From assembly GCA_036365145.1 (NCBI GenBank), contig JAEOAD010000032.1, positions 1,331,501 to 1,395,500 on the forward strand: DNA of 64,000 nt, in the 5' to 3' direction. Every line of letters begins with the position of its first letter. Position 1 is the stretch's first letter. The translations under genes were made by a program, and so were the position numbers. Shown here one piece after another: positions 58,000 through 64,000 of the stretch. Source of the stretch: Orientallactaga sibirica. Lineage: Eukaryota > Chordata > Mammalia > Rodentia > Dipodidae. The notes under the pieces were generated by a model. The model was not told where the DNA came from. It saw nothing but the letters and a program-made list of their open reading frames with translations, and searched no databases.

Positions 58000-59200
58000 A
58001 GAGGTTTTTGATTTGTCAGACCAAAATTTCAAATAGCTGACTACTAACAAACCTCATTAGATGCTCCAGGCCTCTGTGTAACAAGAGCACCATGTGCAAC
58101 AACAGATGGGCAATGTAGGCATGGAGACGAAAACTCTTAGGAAGAAACTGAAGGCAAAGCTACAACTCAGATCCCTGGCAGAGACATGAAGAAATTCCTC
58201 TAATGACCTCGTGGGTTGACTTGACATATTCAAGAAAAGAACCACTGAGTGTGAGATGTCAACAGAAACTTCTCAAACTGAAAATGACTGAAAAGGAAAA
58301 GCTTTCAGAACAGAATAGGCCAGGAATGGATCATATTTTAAAAAGAATCACATACATTATGGGAATAGCAAAAGAAGGGGGAAAGTTAAAGTCAGAAAAC
58401 GTTTGAAGTGGTAACAGGTGAACATTTTCCAAACTTACTAATGTGCACAAAACCACAGAAGCAGGAAGCTCTGAGAATACCTAGCAAGGCACATAATCAA
58501 AGATGAACTCAAAATCTTGAAACGTGGCCCACCATGGAAATGGGCTTGGGACCAAATAAGGAAATAAAGATCTTAAGTTGCCTTTCAGGAAGGGCCTCCA
58601 GACGTTCCACTAATGATTCCTCTCATTTGGACCAGGGTCTTCCAAATTGGGACATGAGCATGAGCAGCCAGCTCATGCAGCAATAATCTCACAAGCTCAA
58701 AATCCCTACACAGAGGAGCACACCTCAGCAAGGAAAACATTCAACCAATTAATAAGCAGAGCCGGACGTGAGAGGACACACCTTTAATCCCAGCACTTGG
58801 GACACAGAGGTAGAAGGATCACCTTGAGTTCAAGGGCACCCTGAGTCTACATAGTGACCTTTTCAGCTCATAGCCTTCTTGCCCATGGACTTGCGACAAC
58901 CAGACTATCATTTTGCAAAACTCTGGTGCTACAATGATAGTGTCTTCGTGTGTTGGCTAATGTGACTTTGCTCAATCAGAGCAGAGACATACCATACCTA
59001 ATAGCATGACAAGTATAAAATATACAGCAGACTTCTTCCAAACCATGGACGCAAGAGGAAAGGAAAGTATGTATTTAAAGTTTTGAAAGTGAAATAAAAA
59101 TACAGCCACTTAGAATTCTGTGACCAGGGAAGTTCTTTCTATCTATAAATAGAGGGAGATTCCTGAATATTTCCTTAATCATTAATTTATCATCCATATG
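58000..59200 (+). mobile_element. Ancient L1 (L1M/HAL1-like) fragment
   Basis: 'acttctcaaactgaaaatga', 'gaagcaggaagctctgagaa' and, after the B1, 'gtatttaaagttttgaaagt' and 'tagaattctgtgaccaggga' follow the order of old L1 internal sequence. No open frame. Confidence 0.5.
58761..58858 (+). mobile_element. B1 SINE, 3' truncated
   Basis: 'gccggacgtgagaggacaca' to 'ctgagtctacatagtgacc', missing the last third and tail, which is unusual for a retroposon and implies later deletion. Nested in the old L1. Confidence 0.85.
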
Positions 59201-59429
59201 AGGAAGTTTTCTACAAAAAAAATGAAGGTAAAATTAATGATTTCTTACATTCTTTTTAAAAAATATTCTTATATTGATCAATCTGCAGATAATTTCAAAA
59301 ATTATAGCAACATTGTACATAGTAGTTACAGGCTCAGTGACATCGATGAAAATGTATAAGGCATGGAAGAAGCAATTTAATATACTTGTACTGTATAGAG
59401 CAATGAAGTATTATTTAAAAGTACTTTTT

Positions 59430-59690
59430 AAATTTGTTTTAATTTTATTTATTTTTGGAGAGAGACATAGAGAGGACAGAGAGGGAGAAGGAGACAGATA
59501 GAGAATGGGCGCACCAGCAGTCTCTCAGCTGCTGTGAATGAAATCCATTTGCGTGCGCCACCTTGTGGGCAAGTGCAGCATTGCACCCTTGCATCACTTT
59601 GCATCTGGCTAAACGTGGGACCTGGAGATTGGAACCGGGTTCTTAGGCTTAGCAGGAAGGCACCTTAACCACTAAGCCATCTCTCCAGCT
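59430..59690 (-). mobile_element. Long-form DIP-like SINE with CTCF-like core
   Basis: The plus strand reads 'gccaccttgtgg' at 59557-59568, with 'gcgtgcgcc' beside it (CpGs intact). Flanks 'aaaagtact' on both sides. Head 'taaccactaagccatctctc'. Confidence 0.93.
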
Positions 59691-59743
59691 CATAAAAGTA
59701 CTCTTATATTAGTTAAAAATCCACCTTGTACAACAGGGCAATT

Positions 59744-59745
<2 letters not shown>

Positions 59746-59818
<73 letters not shown>
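59746..59818. repeat. Compound (CT)n(CA)n microsatellite
   Basis: About 21 CT units followed directly by about 13 CA units. Probably highly variable. Confidence 0.97.
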
Positions 59819-59819
<1 letters not shown>

Positions 59820-59970
59820 TATATAAACATTTTTATCTAGGTTATGGTCTTCTATCCTCTTACCCCGGTGCTCATTCTGTTGAGGGTCCTCCTCAGTAGG
59901 GTTCTTGGGGTTCACTGAGCAGTAGTGAGGGATTCTGTTAGTTTGTGGGGGTGAGGCTGTGCCTCGGGAC

Positions 59971-59974
59971 ATTT

Positions 59975-60011
<37 letters not shown>

Positions 60012-60204
60012 GAGTGACAGACAGAGAGAAAGAGGAAGAGAGAGAAAAAGAATGGGTACACCAGGGCCTCCAGCCATTGCAAACAAACTCCAGATGCATG
60101 TGCCATCCTGTGCACCTGGCTTATGTGGGTACTAGGGAAACTTGAACCAGGGTCCTTAGGCTTCATAAGCAAGCGATTATCCGCTAAGCCATTTCTCCAG
60201 CCCG
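59971..60204 (-). mobile_element. DIP-like SINE with (TTTA)n tail
   Basis: A (TTTA)n tract of about 10 units opens the copy. Near-identical flanks 'gcctcgggacattta' / 'gcctcaggacatttg' are the target duplication. Confidence 0.93.
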
Positions 60205-60660
60205 CCTCAGGACATTTGTATTCACCCTATGGCTCTTACAATCTTCAGGGCAATTTTGAACAGACCTTATCAAGGAATTATAATTTATGACTAGAGAGAA
60301 GATAAAATGATATAACATGATATTTAGAACAAAGGGACAAAAAGAATCTAAGTGAAATATAAAAGAAAAAGGTACAGAAATGAAGTTATCAATGAACAAA
60401 ACTCGTTTGCAGCTATGGTAGATATTCACCCCAAAATACAAAAAAAAGGCACTACAAATATGGCCTAAATATAACAATCAAAAAAAAAAAATGAGAGGAG
60501 AATTGGCTCAGTGCTTAAAAGCATGTCATGTACAATCATGAGGGCCAAAGGGGTCTGAGACCATGGAAGGTGATTTTCCAGAACCCATGCAAATGGCTCG
60601 CATGTGGCCATGTACAGTTGATGCCCCAGTCCTGTGCAAGCAGACCAGAGAGTTGGAACT

Positions 60661-61030
60661 TTTTTTTATAATTTATTTTTTATTTATATTATTCTGATTT
60701 TACATTCATAGTGGTGACTCCATTATCCTCCTCCCTGTCCCCCTCTTCCAAAGGGACCCTTATCAATGGGGAATGTGGGTCATGCATTATGGGGGTTAGT
60801 CAAGAGTTCTGGGGGGTAGGCCATGTCTCTGTGCATAATGCCCCAACTTGTGGCTCTAACATTCTTTCTGCCCCTTCTTCCGCGAATTTCCCTGAGCCAC
60901 ACTGGGGTCATTTTAGTTCTACTTCAGTGATGAGGTTTTGGGAGCCTCTGTGTCTCTGGATATCTGGCTTAGTAGGAGGTTTGAAGATAGAAAGCTCTGG
61001 AATCAGTGAACGGCTACAAATTTTACAAAT
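60661..61030 (-). mobile_element. L1 3' UTR-like fragment, antisense
   Basis: Starts with a T-rich head (poly(A) complement), and contains 'ctgccccttcttccgc' and 'tttccctgagccac', which match the inverted start of the L1 at 3690 and the complement of a rodent L1 3' UTR phrase. Confidence 0.5.
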
Positions 61031-61069
61031 CCAGTTATATAACATTTCAGAAAAGACAAAATTATAAAG

Positions 61070-64000
61070 ATGGTGAATATTGCGAAGGTTCTACAGAGCT
61101 CTGCAGGAAGCAGTCCCAGGTGGTGTAGGTGGGATTTGTGTCAAACTGTTCTGTAGAGTGTCATGATGGTGGCCAAATGACATGCTTTATGGATGAAACA
61201 CACAAATCACAATAGCAACTGTGACGTGCAGGTAGTAATGTGTTGATATGGAATCCCCATGTGTGGCCAAAGCCCCATACAAGATGTTCATGAGAGGGAA
61301 ACTCCATGAGGGAAACGTTTACAGAGCCCATATTTTCTGCTCAATGGACTCTTTTCCTAAAAGTTTCCTAAAAAGACAAGGGTATCAATTTTTAAAAAGA
61401 CCCACGTCTTGTGCTTGAGGGCTATTTAAAGATTCATAACTAAATTAAGCATTAAGAGTTCTTCATTGTGTGTCATTTGTTTCACTGTAATAGCCGTGTT
61501 CACCAATATGTTGACTCCTCAGACCCACGCTAAATGGAAAATCCTGTTTGGATACTCCAGCATCCTCTCTGCACAACAGCAATCCCATGTAGAAGGGATC
61601 TGTTCCGTCATCATTAATAAACATTTTAGGGTCAGGCTACTTGCACTGTGAGGTCTGAAAGTCGTGTTGACTTTCTCTTTCATGATGGCACAGCAGGGAA
61701 GTCTGGTGGCATTTGAGTGAATGTGGTATTTCAAAGGAAGATGCCAGTAAACCGGAAGGCAATCTTGTTCTTCAGAATGCCTTCTGAAATGTGGCCATGG
61801 GACCTTCCATCAAAGTGGATAGAAGGATCATAGTTCATTTCCCCACGTGACAGGTTGTCTCCGGCTGACAACAATTGTGAGAGGACATAAAATGGGGCTT
61901 GCTTGTCTGGCTGGCGGTTAATGTTCTGCGAAGATCTGGGTGGCGGCAACACTAATTAAGAAGGTAGAATGGCAAGACGCGCTGAGCAAGTGTTCAAAAG
62001 AGAAATCAAGGCATGGTCTTCAGGCCTCTGTTTCCTGAAGCACTATAAGACATGGAGCCCCAGTTGATCACCACGGAGTAGCAGTTGCTTGGGGCATGAT
62101 TCTTCCCTTCTTCCATCTCCATCGCTTCATCCCTCTCCTAAGCACAGCAGCTCCTGTCTGTAAAAGCAATCTGAGAATTCTGGGAGAGGATCCGAATGTA
62201 ACCCTCCTGTCCCACTGAGCGCAGAGCGTCCATGCCCAGAGCTGAGCTCCCTTGACCCATGGTGGCTACCAGCTGCACTGTCTAGACTGCCCTCCCCTGG
62301 CTTCCCTCAGTCTCTTCTTCCTTCCTTCCCCTGGAAAATGAGGCAGGCAGAGAGTTTGCAGGTGAACAGCAAGGAGCCAGTGTGGGTGTTCTCATTTTAG
62401 CACATTGATTACCATTTTATTTCAAGGTTGAGTAGCAATTACCACTAATGAACAACATGATAATTTACAGCCATAAATCACCGGTTGCTTGGCTTTGCCA
62501 TTTAACACAGTGAATTAGAGCTGTTCTGTGCCCAGAACTTGGCAGGTCTCAGTGTATCTTCCCTTCAGGTCAAGGTGTACTTTAATATGCAAGCAACCAA
62601 GGGAGATTTCTATTAGGCAACAGCATTGCTGGATTCCTGAATAGGAATCACAGGCATCCAGACACACCTGTGGCCTCGGTCGGTGCCACTGTCCTGCTCA
62701 TCACTGGCATACTGTCCCTCCCCCACCTTGCCCCTGATTTCACATAGACTGACTACCAGGTAGAATTTTGAGACAATGAGAGACCATGGAGATTTAAATG
62801 GAAACCCGTTCAATACGAAGTGGTTTGTCACAAGGTGGCATGATTCATTTTTTTTTTCTGAGCACTTTCTCATACTTTTTGTACATGAGGCAATGTATTG
62901 ATCAAATAAAATCCAATTCTTCCTCCTTTATCAAAGGATCTCACTAGAAAAGGTGAAACACTGAAGCTATGTGTCATTAAAGGAGCTAAGGAAGATGGCT
63001 GCCCTTTCATAGACTATTGGGAAGATGCAAGGCTGGTGGCTCCAGGGAATCCATTCCCTTGGCTACTGTGGCTTGATGCTTCCCTGAGCATGGGGTCTGT
63101 CTGCTATTTGCATTGACTTCTGCTCTAACAAGGGGTAAATTCTTACTACTGTAGTTCTTCAAACGAGTCCCAACTCCCTTGTTGACATTAAACAGAAAGG
63201 TTTCAGAAAAATCTCCTTGTATAAAATTCCTATTTTGAGGCCATTTTCCATTCTGATTCCTCAATTCTCTAGAGCATTGAATTAAATCTCCATTTTAACA
63301 AGTTTAAGATCATCAATTCTATGGCAGCCGCTTTCCTTCTGAAGTCTGCTCACATCTTGATAAATCTTTTATTAATCAGGACTAGATAATGTTGATCGAG
63401 ACTGCTGGAGGCTATTAAGAAGTGTTAATGCAGTAAAAAAGATATTAATTTATCATAAGTTATTTAAGTGTTCTGTTGCTTAATCCAAAATTAGTGTTTC
63501 AGTGTAACTTGGGTCATTAGAACTTTTGCAATTGTCATTGAGTATAACATGCATGTAACGCATATCATACAATACATAATATTTATACACTGATTTATTT
63601 TAATGCAGAAGGTTCCTCATTGACTCCACAATTTTAAACAATATTTTATTAACTAGGGCTATAAAAGCCATTTTCAATGCAACAGTATAAAGTACTTGGA
63701 ACATATCCCTATTCCCTGCTCCTTTCCATCGCTCACTCCACACCCCGCTCATGAGTTCTTTGTTTCCCTACTTAACATTGCTTGTACGTTCTTGACATTT
63801 ACAAATGCCTAACTATAGAGCTAACTATATGCACAGGTTTCTATATAAATATAGAATAAGTAGGGATTGAAGCCCTGGTTTGGGGGTCATGGGCTCTCTT
63901 TGTTCAAAGAAAATGAGAAGGATTTTACATATGTATGTTCAATGGAGCAGATAATGCTACACTGAAAGCTTTGCATGTTAGCCTGACTCCTGATGTTCAG
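61070..64000. other. Repeat-free intronic block
   Basis: 2.9 kb with no SINE, LTR or L1 signature, in a region where neighbours have several per kb. 62395-62560 ('aaatcaccggttgcttggct') and 63300-63480 ('tattaatcaggactagataa') look like possible conserved non-coding elements, by composition only. Open frames (62613-62873, 63007-63264 minus) show no NRG3 or other domain. Confidence 0.4.

Larger units (their letters stand above)
16774..64000 (-). other. NRG3: NRG3 intron upstream of the transmembrane exon
   Basis: At least 47.2 kb of intron running off the right edge. I looked for the EGF-like domain exons and the short alternatively used stalk exon on the minus strand and recognised neither. 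NRG3 is known for very large introns, so this is expected. Nearly all of the recognisable content is transposable elements, listed separately. Confidence 0.8.

Noticed and set aside
16774..64000. Possible NRG3 EGF-domain or stalk exons upstream of the membrane exon
   Set aside because: I looked for the cysteine-rich EGF pattern and the following stalk on the minus strand and saw none; they are likely beyond the window.

Overview
This window is mammalian nuclear DNA, almost entirely intron, from a rodent. I infer a jerboa-like (dipodoid) species. The commonest repeat is a tRNA-derived SINE with pol III A and B boxes and a CT-rich, AATAAA-bearing tail. It fits the DIP family of the B2 superfamily, which I know from jerboas. 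I count about 34 copies, plus about 15 B1 (7SL-derived) copies. The species call rests on recalled repeat families, not on a search.

The only gene I can support is neuregulin 3 (NRG3), on the minus strand. Two consecutive coding exons are visible. The one at 16671-16773 carries the juxtamembrane stalk end and the transmembrane helix. The one at 10520-10646 carries the first part of the cytoplasmic tail. They are separated by a 6,024-nt intron, have good GT/AG sites, and join in phase at a shared lysine codon. About 47 kb upstream (to 64000) and 10.5 kb downstream (to 1) are flanking introns. I did not find the EGF-like exons or the next cytoplasmic-tail exon.

Layout: 1-5.1 kb is a patchwork of endogenous-retrovirus LTRs, one carrying a later L1 insertion. 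5.8-7.6 kb is a SINE cluster. 7.6-18.2 kb is repeat-poor around the two exons and holds MIRs, one unusual tandem duplication and one dispersed direct repeat. 18.2-34.5 kb holds several old and younger L1 pieces (one with a 5' inversion), MaLR-type LTRs and many SINEs. 34.5-39.8 kb is mostly unique. 39.8-60.2 kb is very SINE-rich, with a run of nine minus-strand SINEs at 53.3-56.3 kb and several copies of a 364-bp TG...CA LTR-like family. 61.0-64.0 kb has no repeat that I recognise.

I saw no novel multi-gene system. The most interesting leads are a long DIP-SINE subfamily carrying a CTCF-like core, two L1 insertions with twin-priming-type inversions, the exact 38-bp tandem duplication near 15.08 kb, and the in-frame stop built into the splice donor of the NRG3 transmembrane exon. 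Almost all other open reading frames fall in repeats or look like chance.
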